From contig NZ_CP025096.1 in the NCBI RefSeq assembly GCF_002831565.1, positions 248,001 to 312,000 of the forward strand: a DNA stretch of 64,000 nucleotides. Direction: 5' to 3'. The DNA comes from Spirosoma pollinicola (GTDB lineage Bacteria > Bacteroidota > Bacteroidia > Cytophagales > Spirosomataceae). Positions 8,352 through 17,498 of the stretch are shown here, piece after piece; positions within the stretch are counted from its first letter, which is position 1, and each line of letters starts with the position of its first letter. The notes beneath the pieces were generated by a model, which was not told where the DNA came from, did not search any database, and saw nothing but the letters and a program-made list of their open reading frames with translations. Made by a program: the position numbers and the translations under genes.

Positions 8352-10085
8352 ATGCATACGACATCCGTTGTTCCTGTAATGGATAAATTGATTATCTATC
8401 AGATTTTTACGCGCCTGTTTGGTAATCAAACCACCACCAACAAGTGGAATGGAACCTATGCTGAAAATGGCGTCGGCAAATTCAACGATATCAACAATGC
8501 AGCCCTGCAGTCCATCCGGCAATTCGGGGTTTCGCATATTTGGTATACGGGTGTTATTGAACATGCAACCCAAACCGACTACTCAGCCTACGGTATCCAG
8601 CCCGACGATCCAGCCGTCGTAAAAGGCAAAGCCGGTTCGCCCTATGCCATCAAAGACTACTACGATGTCGACCCCGATCTAGCCGAAAACGTGCCCAATC
8701 GTATGGCCGAATTCGAAGCGCTGGTGCAGCGGACCCACGCCCACGGCATGAAGGTACTTATCGACTTCATACCAAATCACGTAGCCCGGCAGTACAAATC
8801 CGACGCCCGGCCAGCAGGGGTTACCGACCTGGGGCAGGACGATGATATGTCGGTAGGCTTCGCGCCAGACAATAATTTTTATTACCTGCCGGGTCAAACG
8901 TTCAGCCCCCCTACCCCCCAGAGTGGTGTTTCGGCTTCGCCTGTAGGCATGGGTTGGGTAGAATATCCGGCCAAAGTTACCGGCAGTGGCTCCATCACGG
9001 CCACGCCCGATGGTAATGACTGGTATGAAACGATAAAGCTGAATTACGGCGTCAACATATTCGACGGCCGTTGTCATTTCGACCCGATTCCCGCTACCTG
9101 GCATCAAATGCTCGACATTCTGTTATTCTGGTCGGAGAAGGGCGTCGATGGTTTCCGGTGCGACATGGCTCATCTGATACCTGTCGAATTTTGGAAATGG
9201 GCCATTCGTCAGACCAGGCAACGGTATCCGAGCCTGATTTTCATTGCAGAAATTTATGATCCCGGCTTATATCGGTCTTTTATTTTCGATGGTGGTTTTG
9301 ACTACCTCTATGATAAAGTTGGTCTATATGATGCTGTTCGGCGGTTAATGGAAGGGCATGGCTCCTGTTATGAACTGACGCGCGTCTGGCAACAGGAATC
9401 CGGCGACTTTGGGCAGCATATGCTCCGCTTTCTGGAGAACCACGATGAGCATCGGGTTGCTTCCCGTTTTTTTGCCAATAACCCCTGGGCGGCTGTACCC
9501 GCCATGACCTTGTCGGCTACCATGCATACGGGTCCGCTTCTTATATATTTCGGACAGGAAGTTGGCGTACGGGCCGAGGGTGCCGCAGGATTCAGTGGCG
9601 ACGATGGCCGAACGACCATATTCGATTACTGGGGTGTAACCGAATGGCAGAACTGGCTAAGCGACGGCCGCTTCGACGGGGCCGGCTTAACCGATGAGCA
9701 GCGGCAGTTACGGGCTTTCTATCAGCAGTTGAACTACCTCGTTAGCGGGTCAGATGCCATCCAGAACGGGTATTTTTATGATCTGCAATACGTTAACGAT
9801 AATGGACAAAGTGCCGGCTATGACGCGCATCAAGTGTATAGTTACCTACGGTATACAGACCGACAGAAATTGCTCATTGTCTGTAATTTCTCTCAGCATT
9901 CGACCTATTACGCAACCATTAACATTCCCACTCAGGCATTTGATGCGATGGGCCTCAATGCAACTCAACCGCTTCAATTGACCGATATTTTTCTTGTGAA
10001 CTCGACAATAGAGACTGTTGGTCAGACGGGTGTGCCTGTGGTACTGCCCCCCTGGAGTGTACGGGTGTTGGAAATTAAATCGTAG
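8352..10085 (+). CDS. GH13 alpha-amylase family glycosidase without signal peptide
   Basis: A 577-residue alpha-amylase-fold enzyme. The barrel begins almost at once (KLIIYQIFTRLFGN). Catalytic regions are DFIPNHV (I), GFRCDMAHL (II, nucleophile Asp), FIAEIYD (III, acid/base Glu) and FLENHDEHR (IV). No N-terminal hydrophobic segment precedes the barrel, so the enzyme is probably cytoplasmic, unlike its divergent neighbour. Region II contains CDMAH rather than the usual DAxKH, which hints at a less common GH13 subfamily. A role acting on imported malto-oligosaccharides is an inference from context. The next gene starts about 60 bp downstream on the same strand. Confidence 0.88.
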   Translation: MHTTSVVPVMDKLIIYQIFTRLFGNQTTTNKWNGTYAENGVGKFNDINNAALQSIRQFGVSHIWYTGVIEHATQTDYSAYGIQPDDPAVVKGKAGSPYAIKDYYDVDPDLAENVPNRMAEFEALVQRTHAHGMKVLIDFIPNHVARQYKSDARPAGVTDLGQDDDMSVGFAPDNNFYYLPGQTFSPPTPQSGVSASPVGMGWVEYPAKVTGSGSITATPDGNDWYETIKLNYGVNIFDGRCHFDPIPATWHQMLDILLFWSEKGVDGFRCDMAHLIPVEFWKWAIRQTRQRYPSLIFIAEIYDPGLYRSFIFDGGFDYLYDKVGLYDAVRRLMEGHGSCYELTRVWQQESGDFGQHMLRFLENHDEHRVASRFFANNPWAAVPAMTLSATMHTGPLLIYFGQEVGVRAEGAAGFSGDDGRTTIFDYWGVTEWQNWLSDGRFDGAGLTDEQRQLRAFYQQLNYLVSGSDAIQNGYFYDLQYVNDNGQSAGYDAHQVYSYLRYTDRQKLLIVCNFSQHSTYYATINIPTQAFDAMGLNATQPLQLTDIFLVNSTIETVGQTGVPVVLPPWSVRVLEIKS

Positions 10086-10147
10086 ATTTATGGTACCTTT
10101 TGGGTATAACTCCGTCAAGAGAGTACGCCCAAAACGCTATCCCACGA

Positions 10148-11029
10148 ATGAAAAAACTGTTTACTGCCTTTTTCCTGCTGTTGGTATGCTCCCTTGTACG
10201 GGCACAGGATGGTACATCCAGCGATATACGTTCGCTAACGCTGCTGAGTGGAAAAACACCCGCCGAGACAGCCATTAATATCGGCAAACAGTTTTTGGGC
10301 AAACCCTACATTCCACACACCCTCGACATAAACCCCACGGAGCAATTGGTGGTCAATCTGCGTGAGTTCGACTGCACCACCTACCTGGAAAGCGTATTGG
10401 CCCTGACCCTCGCCTGGCAGGAGGTGGCTACCCGGCCAAATCCGGTACTTGCCGAACAATCATTCCGAAACTACCTGACCCGGCTTCGTTACCGAAACGG
10501 ACGTATTGATGGCTATGCCAGTCGTTTGCACTACTTCTCGGACTGGCTTCGCGATAATGAACGGAAAGGCTTGATTGCCGATGTAAGCAACGAGCTGCCG
10601 GGTAACCTGACGGTTGCGAAGCCGGTATCGTATATGACGACAGCCACCTACAAATACCCTCACCTAAGCAACCCCGATACGTTTAAACAGCTTGCCCAAA
10701 CCGAAGCCTCGCTGAGCCAGCAAACATTTGCCTTTATTCCAACCAAAAACATACGGCAGGCCGAAGCGCAATTACACGAAGGCGACATTGTTATGTTGCT
10801 TGCCGCCAGACCCGGTCTGGATATGAAACATGTGGGGCTGGCCATCCGGCAGCCCAATGGCCGGATGCATCTTCTGCACGCATCATCCGATCATGGGATG
10901 GTCGTTATATCGCCCTACCCCATCAGTGAATACCTGATTCAGCACAAACGTCTTTCCGGTATTCGGGTAGCGCGACTGCGTCCGGCACAGGGTGGCGTAG
11001 CCAGTATGACTGCCGGGGAAGGCAAGTGA
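10148..11029 (+). CDS. DUF1460 family protein, amidase-like (NlpC/P60-type fold)
   Basis: The start at 10148 is chosen because it gives a signal peptide, MKKLFTAFFLLLVCSLVRAQ; the open frame extends upstream to 10100 without signal character. The mature protein carries the DUF1460 hallmark FDCTTYLESVLAL, with a candidate nucleophile Cys, and a later KHVGLAI segment with the likely catalytic His. HLLHASSDHG near the C-terminus is also typical. The family is related to N-acetylmuramoyl-L-alanine amidase/NlpC-like cell-wall enzymes, but the substrate of most members is unknown. An envelope role in the periplasm is likely. Confidence 0.82.
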   Translation: MKKLFTAFFLLLVCSLVRAQDGTSSDIRSLTLLSGKTPAETAINIGKQFLGKPYIPHTLDINPTEQLVVNLREFDCTTYLESVLALTLAWQEVATRPNPVLAEQSFRNYLTRLRYRNGRIDGYASRLHYFSDWLRDNERKGLIADVSNELPGNLTVAKPVSYMTTATYKYPHLSNPDTFKQLAQTEASLSQQTFAFIPTKNIRQAEAQLHEGDIVMLLAARPGLDMKHVGLAIRQPNGRMHLLHASSDHGMVVISPYPISEYLIQHKRLSGIRVARLRPAQGGVASMTAGEGK

Positions 11030-11100
11030 CCCCGGTTGCTAAAGAAGAGTCCAAAGAAATCAATACTCTTTAAGGCCATCAAGTACATTATCAACTACTA

Positions 11101-12081
11101 ATGAGATTCACTCATTTATGGGCTCTTGTGCTAATTGCACTACTCAGCAACTGCAATCAGGCCAGTCAGAATAACCCTATAACCGGTTTATCAGGCACAT
11201 CAAAAACGGGATCAAAAACCGATGCCGCTTTCAGAGTTAAGTACTCACCTACTCAAGTCAAGGCAGATACAACCCTTTTTACGCAGCCCCAATGGCTTGG
11301 GAAGCTAACCGATGAGTCGACAGTTGAAGCCTCAGGAATAGCCCTGAGCCAAACGAATTCGGGTTGCTTATGGACGGAGGAGGACTCAGGGAACCCAAAT
11401 CAAATTCAGCTTTTAAATCAGGATGGCACCGTTGTCGCCCGTTTCGTACTTGATGGTTTAACCAACAACGATTGGGAAGACATTGCCGTCGGGCCTGGAC
11501 CCGTGCCCGGCCAAAGCTATGTTTACCTGGCGGAGATCGGTGACAATCAATTTCAGTATCCTCAAAAAATCATTTATCGGTTTCCGGAACCAGACGTCAG
11601 CAGGCAAACCTTGCCTGTAGAGAGGCATATTTCAGCCATCGACGTTATTCGGCTCCAATTACCCGAAGGCCCACAAAATGCGGAAGCAATACTGGTTGAT
11701 CCCATCACAAAAGACCTGTTTATTCTATCGAAAGATGACGTCACAACGGTGTACCGGGCCGGATTCCCGCAATTGACAACGAAGGTTTCGCTAATGACTC
11801 CGGTACTGGTTTTACCTTTTGAAAAAGTTACGTCGGCGGCAGTATCGGTTGATGGCAGCGAGATATTGATCCGAACCTACGAACGGCTTTATTATTATAT
11901 CCGTAGCCGTGGCGAGTCCATCACAGATGCCCTCAAACGCGAGCCGAAGATGCTGCCCATGGCCTATGAACCCCAGGGCGAAGCTGTTGGCTGGGCAGTT
12001 GACGGTTCGGGTTATTACACGACGTCAGAAAAAACATTCTCAACAACGCAGGTTCTTTATTTCTATCAGCGAAAGAACTAA
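11101..12081 (+). CDS. lipoprotein with probable beta-propeller fold, function unknown
   Basis: A 326-residue protein with a lipoprotein signal, MRFTHLWALVLIALLSNC, where LLSNC is the lipobox. After a Ser/Thr-rich linker it has repeated strand-turn units such as SGIALSQTNSG, NDWEDIAVGPGP, YLAEIGDN, AILVDPITKDLFILSKDD and AVSVDGSEILIRTYERLYYY. These resemble the SdiA-regulated/esterase-like phytase propeller families in style only. It is not recognised as an enzyme and no catalytic motif is evident. It ends inside a strong bidirectional terminator. Confidence 0.65.
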   Translation: MRFTHLWALVLIALLSNCNQASQNNPITGLSGTSKTGSKTDAAFRVKYSPTQVKADTTLFTQPQWLGKLTDESTVEASGIALSQTNSGCLWTEEDSGNPNQIQLLNQDGTVVARFVLDGLTNNDWEDIAVGPGPVPGQSYVYLAEIGDNQFQYPQKIIYRFPEPDVSRQTLPVERHISAIDVIRLQLPEGPQNAEAILVDPITKDLFILSKDDVTTVYRAGFPQLTTKVSLMTPVLVLPFEKVTSAAVSVDGSEILIRTYERLYYYIRSRGESITDALKREPKMLPMAYEPQGEAVGWAVDGSGYYTTSEKTFSTTQVLYFYQRKN

Positions 12082-12132
12082 CAGCCGCCCGGTCTCCGCA
12101 CGTATGAGTGGAGGCCGGGCGCCTGTTAGTTT
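12076..12132. terminator. bidirectional hairpin terminator between convergent genes
   Basis: Nearly perfect inverted repeat: AACTAACAG-CCGCCCGG...CCGGGCG-CCTGTTAGTT with a short loop around 12100. It overlaps the stop of the lipoprotein gene and lies just before the end of the S53 peptidase gene, serving both strands. Confidence 0.75.
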
Positions 12133-12151
12133 ACCCGTACATGAGTGTCGA

Positions 12152-13747
12152 TCAGGCTATCGTTTGTTCGCCTAACACGCCAGCTAATTTCGTCCCATCG
12201 GCAACGCCGAGTCCGGTGCAGGCATCCCAACCCGCTGTGGCCGAATAGCCTTTATTCCCCGTCGTTGTGCTGTTATTCCCCTGTATTATATCCCGAAACG
12301 CTTTCGGGTTGGCGTAGATGATGGGGTGAATAAAGCCAACCGCTTTGCCGCGTTTCTGATTAATCAGCGCAAGCAACCCAGCCATTAGGGGTGCCACGGC
12401 ACTGGTTCCCCCAATAATAAGATTACTGCCATCGACCCGAACGGCGTAGCCCGTGGCCGGATCAGCTACGGCAGCCACATCGGGAACGCCCCGACCAATT
12501 CGCGTTTTGTCATTCACCGACGGTGGGACGTGGCTATTCTGTTGGTAATCGGGCAGGTCGAATGTATCGCTGATACCGCCCCCGGTGGCACTGGTTTTAC
12601 TTTCGTGCCAGACAACCTCCGTCGAAATTACGTTTCCCGAGACTGTCAATTTAGTACCACCGCAAGCCAGTACATAGGGACTCGAAGCGGGAAAATCAAC
12701 ATGGGCTTTTCCATCTCCTACGCTATCGTCAGAACCCGTATCGCCCGCAGCGGCACAAACCGTAACACCCAAAGCGGCTGCCGCCTGGAATGCCTCGTTG
12801 AAGGATGTAAGGGCTTGCGGTGTCCAGTTCGTTTCGGCAGCGCCCCAGCTGATAGAAATTACGGATGGTTTATTTTTTGTATCGTGAATGGCCGTAGTAA
12901 TGGCATCCAGAAAACCCTGATCTGTATTCGGAGCAAAGTATACAACAATACGGGCACCGGGAGCAACGCCACCCGCCACCTCAATGTCAAGCATCACTTC
13001 GCCATCGGCCCCGTCGGCGGTACCAGGAGTGTTATGGCCACCATCCACAGAAACCGCCACAACAGAGGGTGCCTTTAGCCCCAGGCTGGTGAAATAAGCC
13101 GTTATATCGGCTTTGCGAAAGCCCCCTCCTAACTCAATAATGCCAATACACTGCCCTTTGCCCGTTACGCCGGTTGGGTAATTATAAAGCCGGGCCAGTT
13201 GAGGGGGCGTAAATGAAACACTGGTCGCCAGAGGAGCAACTTTCGTCTTACTATCAGGCTGATACACCTGAAAGTGAGGCTGAGCCTGCGGACGATCATC
13301 CAGCCCAAATACGCCTTCTATGCTGCCGACTAACTCAACCGGCACATGGATAGCACCGGCACGACCCCGAAATTCAGTTCCGTCGGCCATGCGGTAATTG
13401 GCCAGCGAAACACCAAATGCCCGTTCCAGTTGTGCAACGGTGCCGCGCAACAACACACTACGACGGGCAGCGCTTTGCTCCACCAGACTCAGGTCATAAG
13501 CCGTGGCAAAGGCTTCAACCTGTTTCAGAACGGCAGGTTCCGCACCATACTGGCTGGCATAGGCACTACGGCTGATGACTTTATTCACAACCGACCTTGT
13601 GCTAACCATAGGCGTCAGCGATTTCTTCCGGTTAACGCGAACGGTAACGGTCAATACCTGATTCGGGGCGAGGGTGTCCAGTGGCGTGGCATCCGGGGCC
13701 GTTTTTTCGCTACCCGGTAGCGGAACGAGTTGATCAAAAGCGCTCAT
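12152..13747 (-). CDS. S53 family peptidase (sedolisin/kumamolisin type) with pro-domain
   Basis: A 531-residue serine-carboxyl peptidase. Residues about 15-150 form the activation pro-domain (SRSAYASQYGA, then LERAFGVSL). The catalytic domain starts near SFTPPQLARLYNYP. Key residues are in EVMLDIEVAGG (the Glu/Asp pair of S53 enzymes), AAAGDTGSDD (oxyanion-hole Asp) and GGTSAVAPLMAG (nucleophile Ser). The end, GWDACTGLGV, is the usual S53 C-terminal calcium-site region. No hydrophobic signal peptide is visible at the N-terminus, although these enzymes usually act outside the cell; no better upstream start was found. Acid-active endopeptidase is the family expectation. Confidence 0.9.
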   Translation of the reverse strand: MSAFDQLVPLPGSEKTAPDATPLDTLAPNQVLTVTVRVNRKKSLTPMVSTRSVVNKVISRSAYASQYGAEPAVLKQVEAFATAYDLSLVEQSAARRSVLLRGTVAQLERAFGVSLANYRMADGTEFRGRAGAIHVPVELVGSIEGVFGLDDRPQAQPHFQVYQPDSKTKVAPLATSVSFTPPQLARLYNYPTGVTGKGQCIGIIELGGGFRKADITAYFTSLGLKAPSVVAVSVDGGHNTPGTADGADGEVMLDIEVAGGVAPGARIVVYFAPNTDQGFLDAITTAIHDTKNKPSVISISWGAAETNWTPQALTSFNEAFQAAAALGVTVCAAAGDTGSDDSVGDGKAHVDFPASSPYVLACGGTKLTVSGNVISTEVVWHESKTSATGGGISDTFDLPDYQQNSHVPPSVNDKTRIGRGVPDVAAVADPATGYAVRVDGSNLIIGGTSAVAPLMAGLLALINQKRGKAVGFIHPIIYANPKAFRDIIQGNNSTTTGNKGYSATAGWDACTGLGVADGTKLAGVLGEQTIA

Positions 13748-13870
13748 AGTAGGTTGAATTAGCGGAAAAAGTAAGTCATTGAACCAGTACTTTAGTAACG
13801 ATTCGTACCTTCATTTGTCAGATTAATTTTTCATTAATCTGCCGATTCAACCTGCACAGCCTATACCCTC

Positions 13871-14284
13871 TTACAGAATCAATACAAGTGTTCCTCCTAT
13901 AATCAGGATGGCTCCGAGAGCGACTTTCCACGTAAGCACTTCGCCCAGAAAAAGAACGGAAAACAGAATGGCAATAGCCACGCTGAGTTTATCGACCGGG
14001 GCCACCTGCGATACCTTGCCAAGTTGCAGAGCTTTGAAGTAAAAAATCCATGACAAACCTGTAGCCACTCCCGATAAAATCAGGAAAATCCAGTTCTGCC
14101 TTGTCAGCGTTGGGAGCGATTCGATGCCACCCCGCGCGAATACGATGCCCCAGGCAACAAACAGAATAACAACCGTGCGAATGGCCGTTGCCAGATCGGT
14201 ATTGACGCCTTTAATACCAATTTTTGCCAGTATGGCTGTCAGGGCCGCAAACAATGCAGACAGTAAGGCATAAATCCACCACAT
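13871..14284 (-). CDS. half-size EamA/DMT family transporter
   Basis: A 137-residue membrane protein with about five helices (WWIYALLSALFAALTAIL at the start, a GVATGLSWIFYFKALQLG pair, and GAILIIGGTLVLIL at the end). The segment KALQLGKVSQVAPVDKLSVAI is the classic EamA signature. Full DMT transporters have two such units (10 helices); single-unit members work as dimers. The substrate is unknown. It is divergent from the outer-membrane receptor gene at 14507. Confidence 0.82.
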   Translation of the reverse strand: MWWIYALLSALFAALTAILAKIGIKGVNTDLATAIRTVVILFVAWGIVFARGGIESLPTLTRQNWIFLILSGVATGLSWIFYFKALQLGKVSQVAPVDKLSVAIAILFSVLFLGEVLTWKVALGAILIIGGTLVLIL

Positions 14285-14459
14285 AATCGTTTCGTCAAAA
14301 TTGCTTCAGAATCCGGGAATAGCTTTGCAAGCTAAAACCAAACACCCTGAATCAGGAGGTTGGTTGGGATAAATCATTACTCACTCCCCAATAAAAGCCT
14401 TTAAACGATCAAAAAAGGGCACTCGGCATACTCCATTTTTGAAAAGGCTTAGTAGCAGG

Positions 14460-14467
14460 CACCTTTG
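14460..14467 (+). promoter_or_regulatory. -7 promoter box for the receptor gene at 14507
   Basis: CACCTTTG, followed by C, is one base from TAnnTTTG and lies 39 bp before the ATG. The same octamer precedes the TonB receptor gene at 40.5 kb. Confidence 0.45.
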
Positions 14468-14506
14468 CTATAGTCAATACAACCGTCAACTTTAACTGAT
14501 TGCTCA

Positions 14507-16996
14507 ATGCGGCATTATTTTACCGGATTTCTTTTTTTACTGTCAACAGGTTTTGCCCTGGCGCAAACACCAGGGACCCCACCCGCCACAACTTCTTCGA
14601 CTGGACTTACGGAGGATTCTCAGACAAAAGGGAACGCCAAAATTATAGGTTACGTAGTCGATTCGACCCTGACCAGGGCAGTTGAATTTGCCAATATCGC
14701 CTTATACAACAGCTTGACCAATAAGCTACTTGATGGAACGGTTGCCGATGAGAAAGGTAAGTTCAGCCTGCCCCGCATTGCGCCCGGTCAATATAGGCTC
14801 CTTATCTCGTTTCTGGGATTTACCTCAAAAACTATTGAGAATGTAGTCATTGTAAAAGGGCAGACAAAGGACATGGGCGCTATTCGGCTCAGCGCCAGTA
14901 CCCGAACATTAGGCGAAGTGACCGTGACGGGTCAGAAAGCCCTGCTCGAAGAAAAAGTAGACCGGCTGGTGTACAATGCCGACCTCGACCTGGCGGCCAA
15001 AGGGGGCGACGCGACTGATATTCTTAAAAAAGTGCCGATGCTGTCTGTCGATCTGGCGGGCAACGTGTCCCTTCAGGGAAACAATAATGTACGGGTGCTG
15101 ATCAATAATAAGCCGTCGTCTATTCTGGCGGGTAATCTGGCCGACGCCCTCAAGCAAATCCCCGCCGATCTGATCAAAACGGTCGAAGTTATTACCTCGC
15201 CATCAGCCAAATACGATGCCGAAGGCACAGGAGGTATCATTAACATCATTACCAAGAAAAACACTTTGCAGGGACTGCACCTCGATGTGGACGGTGGCGT
15301 TGGCAACCGAACGTCCACGCTGGGGCTGAATGGCAGCTTCCGGCAGGGTAAGCTGGGCGTAAATCTCAATGGCAACGGCCGGGCCATTTATAATAAAGCC
15401 TCAACAGAGCTTGACCAGAGTACATTTATTAATGGAACAACCGTTCGCACCAGTCAACAGGCCGATGCCTTTGATCATGGCATGTTTGGGCAGTATGCAT
15501 TGGGCTTTGATTACGATCTGGCTAAAAACCAGTCGCTCACGGCGGGGGCTCGGTTTGGCATTCGGAATTTCAACCGTGACCAGCACCAGACAACGACGTT
15601 GTTTACGGACGAAATAACCGGTTCGCCCTCAAAACGGGATGTGTTCAGTAAAGACCTGTCAAATTCCATTGACCTGACTGTCGATTATCTGCACACCTAC
15701 AAACCCCAGCAGGAATGGAGTATTTCGACTCAATACAGCCAGAACAACCTGACTAATAATTTCGACGCTAATTTGCTCGACCTGGCAGGTAGCCTGACCA
15801 GCCGCCAGCGAAACCTCAACTTTAATACGAACAAAGAATTTACCTTTCAAACCGATTACCAGATGCCCTTGACCAAAGCATCGTCGCTGGAGTTTGGCGG
15901 AAAGGCCATTGCAAGACAGGTGAGCAGCCAATATCAATACCAGTTGGCTGGCGTTACGCCCGATTTCGTGACCGATGACAAACGCCCGGCGGGGTCGCTC
16001 AATTACGACCAGACCATCGGCGCGGCTTATTTATCGTACACGCTCACAACCCTGAACAAAATTACTATCAAGGCGGGGGCGCGGTATGAGTACACCGATA
16101 TTCGGGCAACAGTGGGCGACAATAAGGCCATTGCTATTCCCTCCTATGGCAAGCTGGTTCCGAGTGTGAATCTCTCGAAAAAAATAAGCGAAAAATCAAC
16201 TCTCAAGCTGGCCTATAATCGACGTATACAACGCCCCGGCATTCAACAGCTTAACCCCAATTTCAACACGGCCAACCCGCAAAATATCACCGTTGGCAAT
16301 CCGTTGCTCAAACCCGAAACGACAGACAAAGTCGAGCTGGGCTACAGCACATACATCAAAAAAACATACCTCAACTTCACGTTGTACACCCGACTGAACA
16401 CCGACGATATTCAGCAAATGAGTCAGCGATCCGATACGCTGGCGGGTGCGGTGATCACCTCGTTTCAGAACATCGGCAAGGAATATAACTACGGGAGTAA
16501 TCTCTTTGCCACGATCAATATTACCCCCAAATGGAGTGTTAACGGCAATATTGACTTCATGTACCGGTACATAAGCGGGTATGCGCCCGACTTATCGGGT
16601 CAGTCGGTACTTGTTACGAACACAGGCCTCAGCATCGGCGGGCGTCTTGACACACAGGCACAGTTGGGTCATGGCTGGGCTATTCAGGGCAATTTCGGGA
16701 CGCGTGGCCGACGCATTCAGTTGCAGGGCTACAGCAGTGGTTTTATTCAATATTCGCTGGGGCTTCGCAAAGAGTTTGTCAACAAACGAGGCAGCGTCGG
16801 ATTGGCCGCCGAAAATTTCCTGACGAACGGTATGGTCTTTAACACCGTGCTGAATTCGGTGGCGTTTAACCAGATGTACCGGCAAAACATTTATAATTCA
16901 AGTGTCCGGCTCACGTTCAGCTATAAAATTGGCAAACTAAGCGTAGCACCACCCAAGAAAAGCCGGTCGGTTCGCAATGATGATGTAATCGAGTAA
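14507..16996 (+). CDS. TonB-dependent receptor / outer membrane beta-barrel family protein
   Basis: 829 residues with signal peptide MRHYFTGFLFLLSTGFALAQ. Residues about 45-130 form a CarboxypepD-like domain (IIGYVVDSTLTRAVEFANI through ISFLGFTSKTIENV). The plug domain then shows DILKKVPMLSVDLAGNVSLQ, VRVLINNKPSS and YDAEGTGGIINIITKK. The remainder is barrel strands ending in VRLTFSYKIGKL with a polar tail. The architecture matches the OMP_b-brl_3 branch seen in Bacteroidota, which often lacks a SusD partner; none is adjacent here. The ligand is unknown. It forms its own transcript, ended by the hairpin at 17.1 kb. Confidence 0.9.
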   Translation: MRHYFTGFLFLLSTGFALAQTPGTPPATTSSTGLTEDSQTKGNAKIIGYVVDSTLTRAVEFANIALYNSLTNKLLDGTVADEKGKFSLPRIAPGQYRLLISFLGFTSKTIENVVIVKGQTKDMGAIRLSASTRTLGEVTVTGQKALLEEKVDRLVYNADLDLAAKGGDATDILKKVPMLSVDLAGNVSLQGNNNVRVLINNKPSSILAGNLADALKQIPADLIKTVEVITSPSAKYDAEGTGGIINIITKKNTLQGLHLDVDGGVGNRTSTLGLNGSFRQGKLGVNLNGNGRAIYNKASTELDQSTFINGTTVRTSQQADAFDHGMFGQYALGFDYDLAKNQSLTAGARFGIRNFNRDQHQTTTLFTDEITGSPSKRDVFSKDLSNSIDLTVDYLHTYKPQQEWSISTQYSQNNLTNNFDANLLDLAGSLTSRQRNLNFNTNKEFTFQTDYQMPLTKASSLEFGGKAIARQVSSQYQYQLAGVTPDFVTDDKRPAGSLNYDQTIGAAYLSYTLTTLNKITIKAGARYEYTDIRATVGDNKAIAIPSYGKLVPSVNLSKKISEKSTLKLAYNRRIQRPGIQQLNPNFNTANPQNITVGNPLLKPETTDKVELGYSTYIKKTYLNFTLYTRLNTDDIQQMSQRSDTLAGAVITSFQNIGKEYNYGSNLFATINITPKWSVNGNIDFMYRYISGYAPDLSGQSVLVTNTGLSIGGRLDTQAQLGHGWAIQGNFGTRGRRIQLQGYSSGFIQYSLGLRKEFVNKRGSVGLAAENFLTNGMVFNTVLNSVAFNQMYRQNIYNSSVRLTFSYKIGKLSVAPPKKSRSVRNDDVIE

Positions 16997-17094
16997 GAGC
17001 AGTGGTAAGGCCTCAATACAGGTTTATTCTATAGGCTATGTGACCAATAGAATGTCCGTTTGGTCTAAACCAATGTAATTACCAACCTATGATA

Positions 17095-17129
17095 AAAGCC
17101 CGACAAGCATTCTGCAAGTCGGGCTTTTT
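17095..17129. terminator. bidirectional hairpin terminator
   Basis: AAAGCCCGAC and GTCGGGCTTT form a perfect 10-bp stem around a 13-nt loop, with T-runs on both strands. It ends the receptor gene on the plus strand and the small DUF6965-like gene on the minus strand. Confidence 0.8.
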
Positions 17130-17132
17130 GGT

Positions 17133-17345
17133 TTACTCTGTTTTCGTTTCGTCTTCTAACCGTTGCTTAATTCGTTTAAGCATCTCTCTACTAGCGCCAT
17201 CCCCGGCCCGAATCCCGACAATAGCCAGGTCTATGGTGTTTTTCAAATCGAATGTCGAGTCCCAGGCTGAAATCTGGAAGTAGCCTTTTGGCGGCAATTT
17301 TCGCCCCTTAAAAAAGGCAATCAATTTTTCATCGTCACTGTTCAT
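17133..17345 (-). CDS. small DUF6965-like protein
   Basis: A 70-residue soluble protein (MNSDDEKLIAFFKGRKLPP...). The pattern FFxGRxLPxxGYFQISAWDxxxDLKNTID followed by a basic C-terminal helix (REMLKRIKQRLED) resembles the short DUF6965 family of Bacteroidota, from memory of the family. The function is unknown. It lies between two plus-strand genes and is closed by a good terminator, which supports it being real. It might instead be an orphan; no toxin or antitoxin partner is present. Confidence 0.6.
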   Translation of the reverse strand: MNSDDEKLIAFFKGRKLPPKGYFQISAWDSTFDLKNTIDLAIVGIRAGDGASREMLKRIKQRLEDETKTE

Positions 17346-17498
17346 CAGGCAAAAATACGACCCAGGCGACCTTCCCTCCGCCCGAAAAATGTTTATTTGA
17401 TTAAGTGGTATCCGTAGTTATCAGTAGTAAAGGGTTGATTTAGCAGTTATTCACTATGTTAGCACTCTCGAAACATAACTACACGCTTCACTGCTGAC

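Noticed and set aside
10100..10147. Longer start for the DUF1460 protein
   Set aside because: The extra 16 residues are polar and would bury the signal peptide; the ATG at 10148 is better.
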